A DNA stretch of 64,000 bases from Luteibacter anthropi (GCF_011759365.1 NZ_JAARLZ010000009.1:156821-220820); one strand, 5' to 3'. Positions 39,063 to 51,128 are shown, counted from the first letter of the stretch. Made by a program: numbers and translations. Notes: generated by a model not told the origin, from the letters alone.

Positions 39063-39842
39063 ATGCAAGTCTGGATCGGACGCAACGGCGAGCGCTTCGG
39101 CCCCTACTCGGAGGACGACATCCGCCAGTGGCTGCGCGACGGCACCTGCCGCCCGGACGAACTGGGCTGGTACGAGGGCATGACCGACTGGCGTCCGCTG
39201 GGGGAGCTGTTTCCCGATGTCCGCCCGGAGCCCGCGGCAGCGACAACGCCCCCGCCGCCTGAGCCGCCGCCCTTCTTCGCCGCCGTCAGCGACGAGGTGG
39301 TGCCGGAGTACGCCAGCTTCTGGACCCGCGTAGGCGCATGGGTCATCGATTACCTGATCCTCATGCTGCCTTTCACCGTGGTCAGCATGATGATGGGACT
39401 GGGCGCGATGATGACCCAGCTCCTGGCCAATTTCGAAAACGACCAGGCCGCCGCCCTCGCCGCCTATGCCGAGGCCGTGCGCCCGGTGAGCTTCGTGCTC
39501 GTGGCCGTCGGTTTCATCTATTACACCTTCTTCGAAAGCTCGAAGTGGCAGGCCACGCCGGGCAAGATGGCGCTGGGCATCCGCGTTACCGACACCTCCG
39601 GTGCACGCCTTTCGCTCGGCCGGGCTGCCGGCCGCAACGCGATCCGCCTGGTCAACGTGCTGAGCTCGATCGTGCCCTTCGCGTTCTACATCGTCACCGC
39701 CTTCACCCAGCGCAGGCAGGGCGTGCATGACCTGCTCGCCGGCACCTACGTGCTGGTCGGCCGCGTGGGTGCGCAGCCCGTTGCGGCACCTGCGGCAGCC
39801 CCTACGCCGCGTAACGGCGACAGCGGCAGCTTCGACGCCTGA
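39063..39842 (+). CDS. GYF_2/RDD-domain membrane protein
   Basis: 259 residues. The N-terminal ~55 residues form a GYF_2 (DUF4339) domain ([36 protein letters not shown]). A Pro-rich linker leads to an RDD domain with three to four membrane segments ([19 protein letters not shown], then [11 protein letters not shown]). RDD proteins are small integral membrane proteins, some linked to ion exchange. The role here is unknown. Confidence 0.85.
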   Translation: MQVWIGRNGERFGPYSEDDIRQWLRDGTCRPDELGWYEGMTDWRPLGELFPDVRPEPAAATTPPPPEPPPFFAAVSDEVVPEYASFWTRVGAWVIDYLILMLPFTVVSMMMGLGAMMTQLLANFENDQAAALAAYAEAVRPVSFVLVAVGFIYYTFFESSKWQATPGKMALGIRVTDTSGARLSLGRAAGRNAIRLVNVLSSIVPFAFYIVTAFTQRRQGVHDLLAGTYVLVGRVGAQPVAAPAAAPTPRNGDSGSFDA

Positions 39843-39849
39843 CACCCCG

Positions 39850-39877
39850 CCCGGCTCCTTCGGGAGCCGGGGTCTTC
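39850..39877 (+). terminator. Hairpin after the RDD gene
   Basis: CCCGGCTCC-ttcg-GGAGCCGGG with a stable UUCG-type loop, followed by only a short pyrimidine run (GTCTTCCCC). It separates the RDD gene from tex. Confidence 0.55.
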
Positions 39878-39943
39878 CCCGCGCTTGCTATCATCGGCGA
39901 CCCGACCCGACCAACGGCCGGCCGAGCAACGCACAGGAAAGAC

Positions 39944-42277
<2,334 letters not shown>

Positions 42278-42315
42278 GCGCTTCCGGCAACACCTCGAAA
42301 TAACTCAAGCCTCTC

Positions 42316-42340
42316 CCTCCCCGGCCTTGCGCCGGGGAGG
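42316..42340 (+). terminator. Hairpin downstream of tex
   Basis: CCTCCCCGGC-cttgc-GCCGGGGAGG, a 10-bp stem without a clear T-run. It could be an end hairpin for tex or a dispersed repeat; the hairpin between ilvC and ilvG has a related stem. Confidence 0.5.
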
Positions 42341-42479
42341 ACGATGTCAAACGGCCTCATGGTGCCGTCAGGGCCCGTTCTGCCGCCATTTCCAGCTCAT
42401 ATCGCAGCGCAGCATGCGCCCGCGTATGGGTTCCATTACCGTAACGTTTCTCTAACGCCCCCCACACGGAGTGCTTCAC

Positions 42480-44276
42480 ATGCGAATTCGCCATCTTGCC
42501 GGTGCCATCGGCGCCGCCCTTCTGTTCAGTGCCGGGGCGCACGCCGACGGATACAAGCAGGTCGTCTCGTTCGGCGACAGCCTCAGCGACAACGGCAACC
42601 TGTCGATCATCTCCGGCTCGCCGGTGGTCACCCGCTTCACCACGAACCCGGGCACCGTCGCGGTCGAGAACATCGCGAAGTACTTCAACCTGCAGCTGAC
42701 CCCGTCGCTCCAGGGCGGCACGGACTACGCCTTCGGTGGCGCACGCGCCGCGCTCGCCAACCCGGTGCCGTCCACCGCCACGCAGATCCAGCAATACCTC
42801 GCGTCCACCGGCGGCAAGGCCAACCCGAACGCGCTGTACACCATGTGGATCGGCGCCAACGACCTGCTCGCTGCCGTGTCCAATCCGGCCACCGCGCAGG
42901 TGACCGTCGCCACCGCCGCCTCGAACGAAGTGGCCCAGATCCAGGCCCTGCAGGCCGCCGGCGCGAAGACCATCGTCGTCTTCAACCTGCCGGACGTCGG
43001 CAAGACCCCGGCCGCCATGTCGCAGGGCGCCGCCGCGTCCGCCGGCCTCACCCAGCTCGCCCAGGTCTACAACGGCATCCTCTCGGGTGGCCTGGCCCAG
43101 GCCCAGCGCGGCATCGTGCCGATCGACACCTACACGCTGCTCAACGAAGTCATCGCCAATCCGAAGGCCTATGGCTTCACCAACGTGACCACGCCGGCCT
43201 GCACCACCACCAGCTCGATCAGCTGCTCGCCGAACACCCTGCGCGACCCCAATGCCGCCAGCACCTACCTGTTCGCCGACGGCATCCATCCGACCACGGC
43301 AGCCCACGCCCTGCTCGGCCAGTACGCCGTGTCCATCATCGAGGCGCCCAAGAAGATCTCGGTGCTCGGCGAAGCCGGCCTGGCCACCAGCGCCGCGCAC
43401 ACTCGCGCGCTGCGCAACCAGATGATGGCCGACAACTTCGGTGCAGATTCGCGTGTGTTCGCTTCGGTGGAATACGGCCAGCAGAAGTTCAAGAGCACCG
43501 ACAACTCGCCGAAGACCGACAGCGACAACGTCAACCTCACGGTGGGTACGGACGCCAAGGTCGGCGAGAACTACAACATCGGTGCGGCCCTCGGCATCGC
43601 CCAGACCAACGCCGATTTCCAGGGCGGTGGCGGCTACAAGATGCAGGACATCGCCGGCTCGCTGTACGCCTTCTACCATAACGGTGGCGGCTATGTGGGC
43701 GCGTACACCAGCTTCGGCCAGCTCAGCTTCACCAACATCGATCGTCGCATCGATCTCGGCGCGGCCCGCCGCACCGAGACCGGCAAGACCGACGGCTCGC
43801 ACGTCGGCGCCGGCCTCACCGGTGGCTGGTGGTTCGGCAACGAAACGCTGAAGACCGGTCCGTTCGTCACCGTCGAGTTCGAGCAGCTGCGCGTGTTCGG
43901 CTACACCGAATACGGTGGCACCAGCACCTCGATGCAGTTCGGCAAGCAGACCCGCAACGCCCGCATCGAAACGGCCGGCTGGCGCGTGCAGGGTTCGTGG
44001 CAGACGGGCAGCACCACGCTGCACCCGTTCGCCGAAGTCGCCTACAACCACGATGGCCGCGCCGACAAGCGCTTCGTCACCGCAGGCCTCACCGACATGG
44101 CCGGTCGCTTCAGCGTCCAGGGCTTCAGCCCGGACAAGACCTGGACCACGGCCGACCTGGGCCTCTCGGCCGACTTCAACCCGCGCTGGAGCGGCTGGGC
44201 GAGCTACAGCGGTCGTTTCGGCGACGACACCCAGCGCTACAACAGCCTGAACCTCGGCGTGAAGATGGCGTTCTGA
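42480..44276 (+). CDS. GDSL esterase/lipase autotransporter
   Basis: 598 residues. Signal peptide MRIRHLAGAIGAALLFSAGAHA. The passenger is a GDSL/SGNH hydrolase with S34 in GDSLSD, N127 in GANDLL, and D267/H270 in FADGIHP. The last ~270 residues form an autotransporter barrel ending in LNLGVKMAF. It is an outer-membrane-anchored esterase like Pseudomonas EstA, acting on short-chain esters or lipids at the surface. ATG 42480 follows CGGAG; a strong terminator lies downstream. Confidence 0.92.
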   Translation: MRIRHLAGAIGAALLFSAGAHADGYKQVVSFGDSLSDNGNLSIISGSPVVTRFTTNPGTVAVENIAKYFNLQLTPSLQGGTDYAFGGARAALANPVPSTATQIQQYLASTGGKANPNALYTMWIGANDLLAAVSNPATAQVTVATAASNEVAQIQALQAAGAKTIVVFNLPDVGKTPAAMSQGAAASAGLTQLAQVYNGILSGGLAQAQRGIVPIDTYTLLNEVIANPKAYGFTNVTTPACTTTSSISCSPNTLRDPNAASTYLFADGIHPTTAAHALLGQYAVSIIEAPKKISVLGEAGLATSAAHTRALRNQMMADNFGADSRVFASVEYGQQKFKSTDNSPKTDSDNVNLTVGTDAKVGENYNIGAALGIAQTNADFQGGGGYKMQDIAGSLYAFYHNGGGYVGAYTSFGQLSFTNIDRRIDLGAARRTETGKTDGSHVGAGLTGGWWFGNETLKTGPFVTVEFEQLRVFGYTEYGGTSTSMQFGKQTRNARIETAGWRVQGSWQTGSTTLHPFAEVAYNHDGRADKRFVTAGLTDMAGRFSVQGFSPDKTWTTADLGLSADFNPRWSGWASYSGRFGDDTQRYNSLNLGVKMAF

Positions 44277-44305
44277 CGCCAGCGCATCGCTGATAGCACC
44301 CCAGG

Positions 44306-44340
44306 GAACGCCGGCCTCGCGCCGGCGTTCTTTTTTTTCT
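44306..44340 (+). terminator. Rho-independent terminator of the GDSL autotransporter gene
   Basis: GAACGCCGGC-ctcgc-GCCGGCGTTC followed by TTTTTTTT. A textbook intrinsic terminator; a REP begins directly after it. Confidence 0.92.
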
Positions 44341-44426
44341 GTAGGAGCGCGCCTTGCGCGCGACCGGTTGTCGCGAAAACCATCAACGCATGCACACCTC
44401 CGGTCGCGCGCAAGGCGCGCTCCTAC
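44341..44426. repeat. GTAG-type REP inverted pair
   Basis: Plus copy 44341-44367 and inverted copy 44400-44426, mirror images around a ~32-nt loop. It abuts the preceding terminator T-run with no gap. Confidence 0.88.
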
Positions 44427-44551
44427 AAAAGGTGACCTACCAAAATGGTTGAAAACTCTCCGCCTGGCTGGATACCCTAGGCCCCGGTCGCGGGCGGGCG
44501 ACCCCAGGGCTCCCGACTTCCCCAAGGGCGCCGCCTATCCAAGGAACCCTC

Positions 44552-45148
44552 ATGCCGACATGGCTCCACGGCGCGCTGACCACCATCCGCGAACACAGCA
44601 AGGCCTTCTTCGTTTTCAATGTCGTCTTCTACGGCGTCTTTGCACTGGGCATGGTCGCCAGCCTCTGCCTGCCCGATTTGCAAAGCGCGGCGATGCCCGG
44701 CGTGGATGTACTGCTGCCACGCGCGGATCGGCTGAGGATGATGGGCCAGGTCCATGTCTATGGCGCCCCGTGGCTGTCGAGCGCAATCGACAGCGTCATC
44801 GACCTGCTGGTGACAGCCGCGTCGTCGCTGCTACCGGAAACGTTCCAGCAGACCTCGTCGTGGACCGCTCTCGTTCCACGCTTCGCTCCCGACATCGACA
44901 CCTTCATACCCCATTCGCTGACCTTCACCTTCAAGGGCGAGGCGTACGTGCTCGTCGCCTTCGCCATCTACGTCGGTGTGCGGATGTCGCTATGGCCACA
45001 TCGGTACGGACTGGCCTCCCGAAAAGAAGGACTGACGGCCGGGGCGCATGCCGTGGCGAGGCTTTCGGTCTTCATCGCCGTCGCCGTGCTTTTTGCGTCC
45101 GTCTATGAAAGCGTCGGTTCCATTTCGTACCTTTCATTGCCCAGGTAA
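44552..45148 (+). CDS. Hypothetical membrane protein
   Basis: 198 residues with three to four hydrophobic segments (AFFVFNVVFYGVFALGMVASLCL, SSAIDSVIDLLVTAASSLL, AYVLVAFAIYVGVRMSLW, LSVFIAVAVLFASVYES). No family recognised. A hairpin terminator follows the stop, so it appears monocistronic. Confidence 0.7.
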   Translation: MPTWLHGALTTIREHSKAFFVFNVVFYGVFALGMVASLCLPDLQSAAMPGVDVLLPRADRLRMMGQVHVYGAPWLSSAIDSVIDLLVTAASSLLPETFQQTSSWTALVPRFAPDIDTFIPHSLTFTFKGEAYVLVAFAIYVGVRMSLWPHRYGLASRKEGLTAGAHAVARLSVFIAVAVLFASVYESVGSISYLSLPR

Positions 45149-45186
45149 CGCGAGGCAATCCGGATGTGTCGAGATACGCACATCGC

Positions 45187-45222
45187 ACAAAAAACGCCGG
45201 CCACAACGCCGGCGTTTTCGAT
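45187..45222. terminator. Bidirectional terminator
   Basis: AAAACGCCGGC-cacaac-GCCGGCGTTTT between the convergent membrane-protein gene and the small secreted-protein gene. A-run on one side and T-run on the other allow termination both ways. Confidence 0.88.
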
Positions 45223-45239
45223 TCAACCGATGACGGAAC

Positions 45240-45614
45240 TCAGGGAATATCCGAGTAGGACCCGTTCAGCAGGGTTCCCGCGCCAGGAATCGGCCATGGC
45301 CCGACTTCGCAGGCGGCGCTGGTGCTGCAGAAGTTCTGCTTTACCCAGGGATCGATGCCCGTGGGGTAACCCACCCGCATGGCATCGCCGGTAACGCAGG
45401 AGTAGGTCACCGATACCGCGTTGTCGAGATTGGTACTGACTGCCTCCCCCCAGTGCTGTCGTACACCATTGCAGTACAGGATCGACTGACCGATGGCCTG
45501 CGTGCCGCTGTAAAATACATAGGTGGTGACAAATTTCGGGAGCGCCTGAGCACTACCTGCCATGAGCATTCCCGTCACGAATATCCCTGCCAGACCTGCA
45601 GACAACTTGCGCAT
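45240..45614 (-). CDS. Small secreted cysteine-containing protein (DUF6289-like)
   Basis: 124 residues with a clear signal peptide (MRKLSAGLAGIFVTGMLMAGSAQA). The mature part has the arrangement YVFYSG...VGQ-like...YCNGVRQHWGEAVST...YSC, resembling small secreted DUF6289-type proteins, plus a Cys pair in FCSTSAACEVG that could form disulfides. Function unknown. Confidence 0.7.
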   Translation of the reverse strand: MRKLSAGLAGIFVTGMLMAGSAQALPKFVTTYVFYSGTQAIGQSILYCNGVRQHWGEAVSTNLDNAVSVTYSCVTGDAMRVGYPTGIDPWVKQNFCSTSAACEVGPWPIPGAGTLLNGSYSDIP

Positions 45615-45779
45615 GAGTGCCTCCTCTGAGCCGTGGGTGATGGATCAGAAAAAAGGCTAGCGGCATGCTGCTCGCTATGGCGTAGGTGATTGCCAGCAAA
45701 GGGTGTAGGCTCTTACCCCAAAAAACCTCAGGAACCACCTACACAAAACCGGCCATACCGTCTCGATGGTAGAGCGGAC

Positions 45780-46346
45780 TCAACGATCCCCTCGCTGATG
45801 ACCAAGCGCATCCATGGCGGTCTCACTGATGAGGTCGCGCCATTCGCGCTGGAGATCGACCTTTGCGGCAATGAGGGCCGTGATGCCCAGGCCCGAGAAC
45901 GCACTCGTCACGCGTACCAGTCGTTCCATGCCGCAGGTCGCAGGATCGAGTCCCAGCGCCTCGTAGAAGGTCATGCCCATGGCTTCGAGTTCGGGAGCTG
46001 CATCCTTCGGATCAGTGCTCGTCAGCGCTTGCGCAAAGGCAGATACGCCGGGCCATTCATACGTGTAGTCGATCGTGGCCTCTACGACGGCCTTGTCGCG
46101 CATGATGCCAACGGGAATATGCTTCACACGGCCGAGCATGGACTTCATGTGCGCGTGTCCACTTGTAAGCGCGGCGTCGTAAATAGCACGCTTGCTGGGA
46201 AAGTGGTGCAGCAGCCCTGCTTTGGAGTAACCCACTGCGTCGGCAATCTGCTGGAGCGACGTATTGTCGAAGCCGTGACGCGCAAACAGGGCGGATGCGC
46301 AATCAATGATCTCGGCGTCAATGTCGGATCTGGCCGGTCTGGGCAT
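45780..46346 (-). CDS. TetR-family transcriptional regulator
   Basis: 188 residues. The N-terminal HTH is typical of TetR (DIDAEIIDCASALFARHGFDNTSLQQIADAVGYSKAGLLHHFPSK contains both helices); the C-terminal ligand domain is divergent. ATG 46346 gives the standard spacing before the HTH. No obvious target gene next to it except the divergent flank towards the lipoprotein terminator; the regulated genes are unknown. Confidence 0.88.
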   Translation of the reverse strand: MPRPARSDIDAEIIDCASALFARHGFDNTSLQQIADAVGYSKAGLLHHFPSKRAIYDAALTSGHAHMKSMLGRVKHIPVGIMRDKAVVEATIDYTYEWPGVSAFAQALTSTDPKDAAPELEAMGMTFYEALGLDPATCGMERLVRVTSAFSGLGITALIAAKVDLQREWRDLISETAMDALGHQRGDR

Positions 46347-46444
46347 GGCGCGAACTGGTGGATCCCGTACGTGTGAAAGGGCACGATGAAAACATGTCAC
46401 GCCTAGTATTGCCTATCCGCTTCGCCCCTGGCGAACGCACCATG

Positions 46445-46474
46445 AAAAACGCCGGCACAAGGCCGGCGTTTTTT
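46445..46474. terminator. Terminator after the YbaY-like lipoprotein gene
   Basis: AAAAACGCCGGC-acaag-GCCGGCGTTTTTT, with A/T runs on both sides, just past the minus-strand lipoprotein stop. Confidence 0.9.
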
Positions 46475-46494
46475 GACGATATGGCAGAAGCGGA

Positions 46495-47343
46495 TTACTT
46501 CTTGCCACCGGCCTTCGCAAGCATCGCTTCAGCCTGCTTGCGCAGATCGTTCGCCGCGTCGTCGGAGAGCACGTCGGTCTTGCCGTTGGACTCGTTGTCC
46601 TTCAGCACGAGCTCGCCGGCATCGTTCCAGCCCGCACGCTCGGTGGAGGTGGGCTTGCCGTCCTTGCTCGGCTTCTTCTCCTGCACGATGACCCACGGCT
46701 TGCCATTCTTGTAGGCGTAGTTGGTCGAAGTGAAACCCTTGTCGCCGTAGTCGACCAGCTCGATGACGAACTGGACATCGTTGCCCTTCTTGAAGATCTG
46801 CCAGCCGCGCGACTCGCCTTCCTTCAGCGCGGTGCCCTGGGTCACCTTCATGCCGCCAATGTTCTTCTTGACGCTGTTGAAGCCGGCAAGCTCCTTCTCG
46901 CCCGGGGTGGCTTCACCCACGAGCTGCACGTTGACGACGTTTTTCGCACCCTTGGTGAGGACCGGGGTCTTCAGCGGAGCGGAGTAATGGCGCTCACCAT
47001 CCTGCAGCGACACCTCGACAATGTACATGTCGTTCGGGTTCACGTCGGACGGGGTGAAGTCGAGCTGGAACTGCTGCGGAATGGTGACCGGTGCGATGGT
47101 CTTCGCAGCGAGCGGCTGCGAACCTTCGGCGGACACGTCGATCAGCTTGATGTCGAGCTTGGCATCGGCGGAGAGGGACTTGCCCGTATCGCGCAGGGTC
47201 ACGGTACCGGTGACGTTGTTGGCCGGGCCGGAAGCCTCGGGGGAGCTACCACCGGCGGCCTGCTGGCCGTTGCCGGAAGAACCGCCGCAACCGGCAAGGG
47301 CCAGCGTGGCCACGGATGCGAGCGACAAGATGAGCCTGCGCAT
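46495..47343 (-). CDS. YbaY-like lipoprotein
   Basis: 282 residues. Lipoprotein signal peptide with lipobox LALAGC (Cys 19), then a Gly/Ser linker and a YbaY-type beta domain (NVTGTVTLRDTGKSLSADAKLDIKLIDVS, PQQFQLDFTPSDVNP). The C-terminal half (IFKKGNDVQFVIELVDYGDKGFTSTNYAYKNGKPW) is an added domain with no recognised family. It is expected to be outer-membrane or periplasm anchored; function unknown. Confidence 0.8.
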   Translation of the reverse strand: MRRLILSLASVATLALAGCGGSSGNGQQAAGGSSPEASGPANNVTGTVTLRDTGKSLSADAKLDIKLIDVSAEGSQPLAAKTIAPVTIPQQFQLDFTPSDVNPNDMYIVEVSLQDGERHYSAPLKTPVLTKGAKNVVNVQLVGEATPGEKELAGFNSVKKNIGGMKVTQGTALKEGESRGWQIFKKGNDVQFVIELVDYGDKGFTSTNYAYKNGKPWVIVQEKKPSKDGKPTSTERAGWNDAGELVLKDNESNGKTDVLSDDAANDLRKQAEAMLAKAGGKK

Positions 47344-47617
47344 GGGTCGGAACCTCTGTAACGGAAACAAGATGGACTGCGGAGTCACGAAAGGATACGC
47401 ACGCGCACGGTGTGCCTGTCCTTCCGAGGGGGAATCCCGGAGGATACCGGCAAAATTGGCAAGGGAAAAGTCAAGTGTGAAAAACCCTGCGAAACGCAAA
47501 ACGCGACAGGGTTGGCAAGCTGGCGGTCAGGTTTGCCGATTTCACTTGAAACCATTTATTTTTTTATAAAAATCAACGATATAAAAGAATAGCCGTCTAA
47601 ACTATTGCTTATAGCCC
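47344..47617. other. AT-richer intergenic region
   Basis: No gene is visible. Composition becomes distinctly AT-rich around 47540-47610 (TTTATTTTTTTATAAAAATC and following). It contains the upstream region of the minus-strand lipoprotein gene and runs into the terminator of the next minus-strand receptor gene. Confidence 0.5.
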
Positions 47618-47650
47618 AAAAAAAACGCCGCTTCGAAAAGCGGCGTTTCC
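47618..47650 (-). terminator. Terminator of the first Oar-like TonB receptor gene
   Basis: On the minus strand GGAAACGCCGC-ttttcgaa-GCGGCGTTTTTTTT, a stable stem with an 8-T tail about 40 nt past the receptor stop. Confidence 0.9.
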
Positions 47651-47690
47651 AGGAGACCATCAGCAACGCAGGACGCTGCTGACCCTACGA

Positions 47691-50600
47691 TCAGAAATCG
47701 TACGTGGCGCTCAGGCGAACATAACGCGGGGTCTGGTAGTACGTACCGATGTTGTAGGTGTTCTGCACGGTACCCGGGCTGCCATCGGCTTCGTACGTCG
47801 GATCGGTCTGAATCGGCTTGCGCTCGTTCGTGACGTTGAACACGTTGATCGCGAACGCCAGCTTGTGATCCGCGAATTCCGGACGATAGGTGACGGCCAG
47901 ATCGAGGTTCTTCGTCCACGGCAGGCTCTTGTCGCCCGGATGGGACGGCAAGCCGTTGCAGTAGTGATACGACGAGTTGTAGCCCGCCGGATCCTGATCA
48001 AGGTCGCTACCCGGGCCACCGTAGTAACCCAGGCACGACTTCGGTCCGCCGGACAGAATGCGCACCGTACCGGAAACCATCCACTCCGGCGTAATGGCAT
48101 ACGAGCCGTAGGCCTTCAGCTGGTGCTTGCGGTTGTTGGCAAGCAGGCCATTGGCGTTTTCCATCAGCGTCGCCGTATCCCAGTCCTGGGTCTTCGACAC
48201 GTCGTCCTGGCCGATATCCGACTTCACCTGGCCTTCCGTGTTGCCGTAGCTGCGCGAGAACGTGTAGTCCACGCGAGCCTGCCACTTACCATCGAACGGA
48301 TGCTCCAGGTACATGTCAAGCGCGTAGTACTTGCGCTTGGCGCCCTGTGCAAAGCCCCAGTCATCCTTGGTCATGTTGACGTCGGTACGGCCGCTGCCAT
48401 TCACGTTAGCGAAACTGAAGCGGTTGCTCTTGCCAGGATTGAAGATCAGGCAACTGGGGATGACCACGCTCTTGGGATCGAGACCCAGCGATTGCATCTT
48501 CTCCTGGACCTTGTCAGCGGAACAGACGTCGTCGATCGCCGCCTGGAGCTTGCGCACCGTGAACTTCGCACCCGTCACCCACTTGTCGCCCAGGGTCTTA
48601 TCGAAACCGATGATGGCCTCATCCTGGTACTGCGATTTCAGGTTACGTGCTGTAAGGGAAACCGGATCGTTCGCCTGGCCGTACTCGCCGTTGGACGACA
48701 CCGGGCCAGGACCCAGTGCCTTGAGATCGCGGGGCGAGCCATCGGGGTTGATACCACCGTAGGTGAAGTACTCGTTGGTGAACGTGGACGACGACGCACC
48801 GCGGATAGCCACGCTGTTGGGGAGCGCCAGATAGTAGCGACCGAGGTTGCCGTAGACCTTGAGCGACGAATCCCCAAACACATCCCACGCCGCACCGAAT
48901 CGCGGTGCCCACTGGTTACCGCTGTTCACATAGGAGCGGCCGTGGTTGTTGAAGTTGGTGAAGCGGTCGTTACGGATACCGGCGGTGAACAACACCTTGT
49001 CGTTGATCTGCCATTTGTCTTCGAGGTAGTAGGCCTTCTGCTTGACCGACATGCTGGTCGTGGTGACCAGAATGTACTTGCTCACGTAGTAGCCATCACC
49101 ACCGGGGGCGCCAACACCCAGGCGACGGGAAATCGGCGTATTCGGGGCCGTGGACAGGCCGTAGTACCACGCATAACCCGGCCCACTCATCGACTGACCT
49201 TCGTCGTAAGCGTTGTAGGTCATGTTGTCGACGCCGCCGGTCAGGCGATGATCGCCGACCTGCCATTCAAGGTCGGCGCGGAGGCCGTGCGTCTTGCTCT
49301 TGGCCCGCGGATCCTTCGAGACATACGTCGGGTTGAAGTTGGTGATCGTCTGGCCGCCGTTGAGGTTCGGATCCTGGTTGTACGAGGTACCCAGGTAAGG
49401 AGCACCGTTACCACTGGGATTATTGAAGTAATCCGTCGTGGTGCTCTTGCCGTACGTCGCGCTGAACGTCAGGTCGTCGGTGATGTAGCTGGTGTACTTA
49501 CCGATCCAGTAGGTGGAGGCGAGCTTGGTGTGGTTGGCCACCGCACCGTAATAGCCGCCCTGGTTACCGGTGGCATAATTGTAGTTGTAATACGTGCCCT
49601 GCTCTTCGTCGGTAGACTTGATACCCGTCAACTCGACGATGTTGCTGTCGTTGATGTTCCAGTCGAGCTTGCCGTAGTACTTCGGCAGCTTGTAGGTGTA
49701 GTGGTTGTTCGCCTGGATCGCGGACTGCGCGCTATTCGTGGAGAGACCTTCGGTCTTTTCGGCTTCGGCCGCCACGAACATGTACAGCTTGTCCTTGATC
49801 AGCGGGCCGCCGGCGTAGCCGCTGACCGTCGTGGTCCACGAGCGGTTGTCCCGGCGATTGCGATAGAGCGTTCCTTCGACCTCAGGATGCTGGTACTCGT
49901 AGCCAGGCGGCAGGGAAGCACTGGGGTAATAGATACCCTTCGGATCCTGGCGCAGGAATTTCGGCTCCCACAGGACCTGTGCGCCGAAATGCCAGTCGTT
50001 CGTACCGCGCTTGCCCACCTGGCTGATAACGCCGCCGTCAGAACGACCGTACATGGCGCTGTAACCGCCGGTGTAGATTTCCTGCTGGTCGATCGCGCCG
50101 TAAGGCAGGCTGACACCACCGAGATTCTTGAGCGGATCGGAGGTGTTGTAACCGTTGATGTAGTAGGCGTTTTCCGTCACGCCCGCACCGCCGAAGGAAA
50201 CTACACGGCCGAACGCGCCGGAACCCGTCACCACGCCCGGCGCCAGCAATGCAATCGACTCGGCATTGCGGCCAAGCGGCAGCCTCGACAGGGTTTCAGC
50301 AGTAACCACCGTACGCGAATCGACCGACGAGACGTCTACCGGAGGCAGGCTGTTGGCCGTCACCGTGACCGAATCCAGCGACTGCGCGCTGGAGGCCGTG
50401 GCCGTCGGTGCAAAAGACACTTCCGAACCGGCATTGACGGTGAGGCTGATGTTCTTGCGGGAGTCGACAACCTGGCCATCCTTCATGAGGTTGACCGTGT
50501 AGGTTCCCAGAGGCAGGTTACCGGCGCGATAGCGACCCTGCGCATCCACCGGAACCTCGCGGGAGACGCCCGTGCTACCCGTGATCTGGACGGTTCCGCC

Positions 50601-50744
50601 TGCTGCGCTGGGCACCGTGCCGAAGATCGAACCCGTGGTGGACTGGGCAAGGGCGGCACCCGTGCCGCCGAGACCCACCGCGAGGGCGAACGCCAACGCG
50701 GAATGACGCAGGACAGAAGCCTGCCTGTTGATGCGAGAACTCAT
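47691..50744 (-). CDS. Oar-like TonB-dependent receptor, copy 1
   Basis: 1017 residues. Signal peptide ends GAALAQS; a carboxypeptidase-regulatory-like beta domain follows (GTVQITGSTGVSREVPVDAQGRYRAGNLPLGTYTV), then a plug (LPLGRNAESIALLAPGVV, YYINGYNTSDPLKNLGGVSLPYGAIDQ) and a large barrel ending RLSATYDF with terminal Phe. Oar-type receptors import large or unusual ligands, or act in adhesion; no ligand is predictable. A consensus-like promoter and a palindrome lie upstream, a terminator downstream. Same orientation as copy 2. Confidence 0.9.
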   Translation of the reverse strand: MSSRINRQASVLRHSALAFALAVGLGGTGAALAQSTTGSIFGTVPSAAGGTVQITGSTGVSREVPVDAQGRYRAGNLPLGTYTVNLMKDGQVVDSRKNISLTVNAGSEVSFAPTATASSAQSLDSVTVTANSLPPVDVSSVDSRTVVTAETLSRLPLGRNAESIALLAPGVVTGSGAFGRVVSFGGAGVTENAYYINGYNTSDPLKNLGGVSLPYGAIDQQEIYTGGYSAMYGRSDGGVISQVGKRGTNDWHFGAQVLWEPKFLRQDPKGIYYPSASLPPGYEYQHPEVEGTLYRNRRDNRSWTTTVSGYAGGPLIKDKLYMFVAAEAEKTEGLSTNSAQSAIQANNHYTYKLPKYYGKLDWNINDSNIVELTGIKSTDEEQGTYYNYNYATGNQGGYYGAVANHTKLASTYWIGKYTSYITDDLTFSATYGKSTTTDYFNNPSGNGAPYLGTSYNQDPNLNGGQTITNFNPTYVSKDPRAKSKTHGLRADLEWQVGDHRLTGGVDNMTYNAYDEGQSMSGPGYAWYYGLSTAPNTPISRRLGVGAPGGDGYYVSKYILVTTTSMSVKQKAYYLEDKWQINDKVLFTAGIRNDRFTNFNNHGRSYVNSGNQWAPRFGAAWDVFGDSSLKVYGNLGRYYLALPNSVAIRGASSSTFTNEYFTYGGINPDGSPRDLKALGPGPVSSNGEYGQANDPVSLTARNLKSQYQDEAIIGFDKTLGDKWVTGAKFTVRKLQAAIDDVCSADKVQEKMQSLGLDPKSVVIPSCLIFNPGKSNRFSFANVNGSGRTDVNMTKDDWGFAQGAKRKYYALDMYLEHPFDGKWQARVDYTFSRSYGNTEGQVKSDIGQDDVSKTQDWDTATLMENANGLLANNRKHQLKAYGSYAITPEWMVSGTVRILSGGPKSCLGYYGGPGSDLDQDPAGYNSSYHYCNGLPSHPGDKSLPWTKNLDLAVTYRPEFADHKLAFAINVFNVTNERKPIQTDPTYEADGSPGTVQNTYNIGTYYQTPRYVRLSATYDF

Positions 50745-50933
50745 TGTGCAAATCTCCCCAGATCGGCCCAACGGACCGTAAAAAAACGAGCAAAAACCGA
50801 CCAAAGGCCGGAAAAAAAGGCCTTGTCGTACACGTTCCCGGGGTTACCTGCGTCGGCGCACACTCCTCCCAGAGTGACGTCGCCCCCATGAGACCTGCTC
50901 CCGACAAGCCCATCGACGAGGGTTATCGGAACC

Positions 50934-50954
50934 GATTTCACATTTCGTGAAATC
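50934..50954. promoter_or_regulatory. Palindromic operator candidate
   Basis: GATTTCAC-atttc-GTGAAATC, perfect 8-bp arms with a 5-nt centre, located about 25 nt downstream of the -10 element of the receptor promoter. Its position in the early transcribed region suits a repressor site. The cognate regulator is unknown. Confidence 0.5.
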
Positions 50955-50978
50955 CTCCGGACACCTTCGCCGAAGCCG

Positions 50979-51008
50979 AACATAGGCGCATGGGGAATCC
51001 GCTGTCAA
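50979..51008 (-). promoter_or_regulatory. Sigma70-like promoter of TonB receptor copy 1
   Basis: On the minus strand TTGACA (51008-51003), an 18-nt spacer and TATGTT (50984-50979). The -35 is perfect and the -10 matches 4 of 6. It predicts a ~225-nt 5' untranslated region before ATG 50744. Confidence 0.5.
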
Positions 51009-51128
51009 CAAATTATTTACACCGATTACCGCTATTGCAGTGCAGCTAAGCCTCGGTTCTGCAAGGAGGAATGCCCGGCTAGGCGCATGGCTTGTGATTG
51101 GAAAAATTTCGAAAATTCATGCAGTTCG

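Noticed and set aside
47865..50891. A ~1000-codon plus-strand open frame opposite TonB receptor copy 1
   Set aside because: Arg/Val/Gly-rich antisense shadow of a GC-rich gene; no recognisable domain, while the minus strand encodes a complete receptor.
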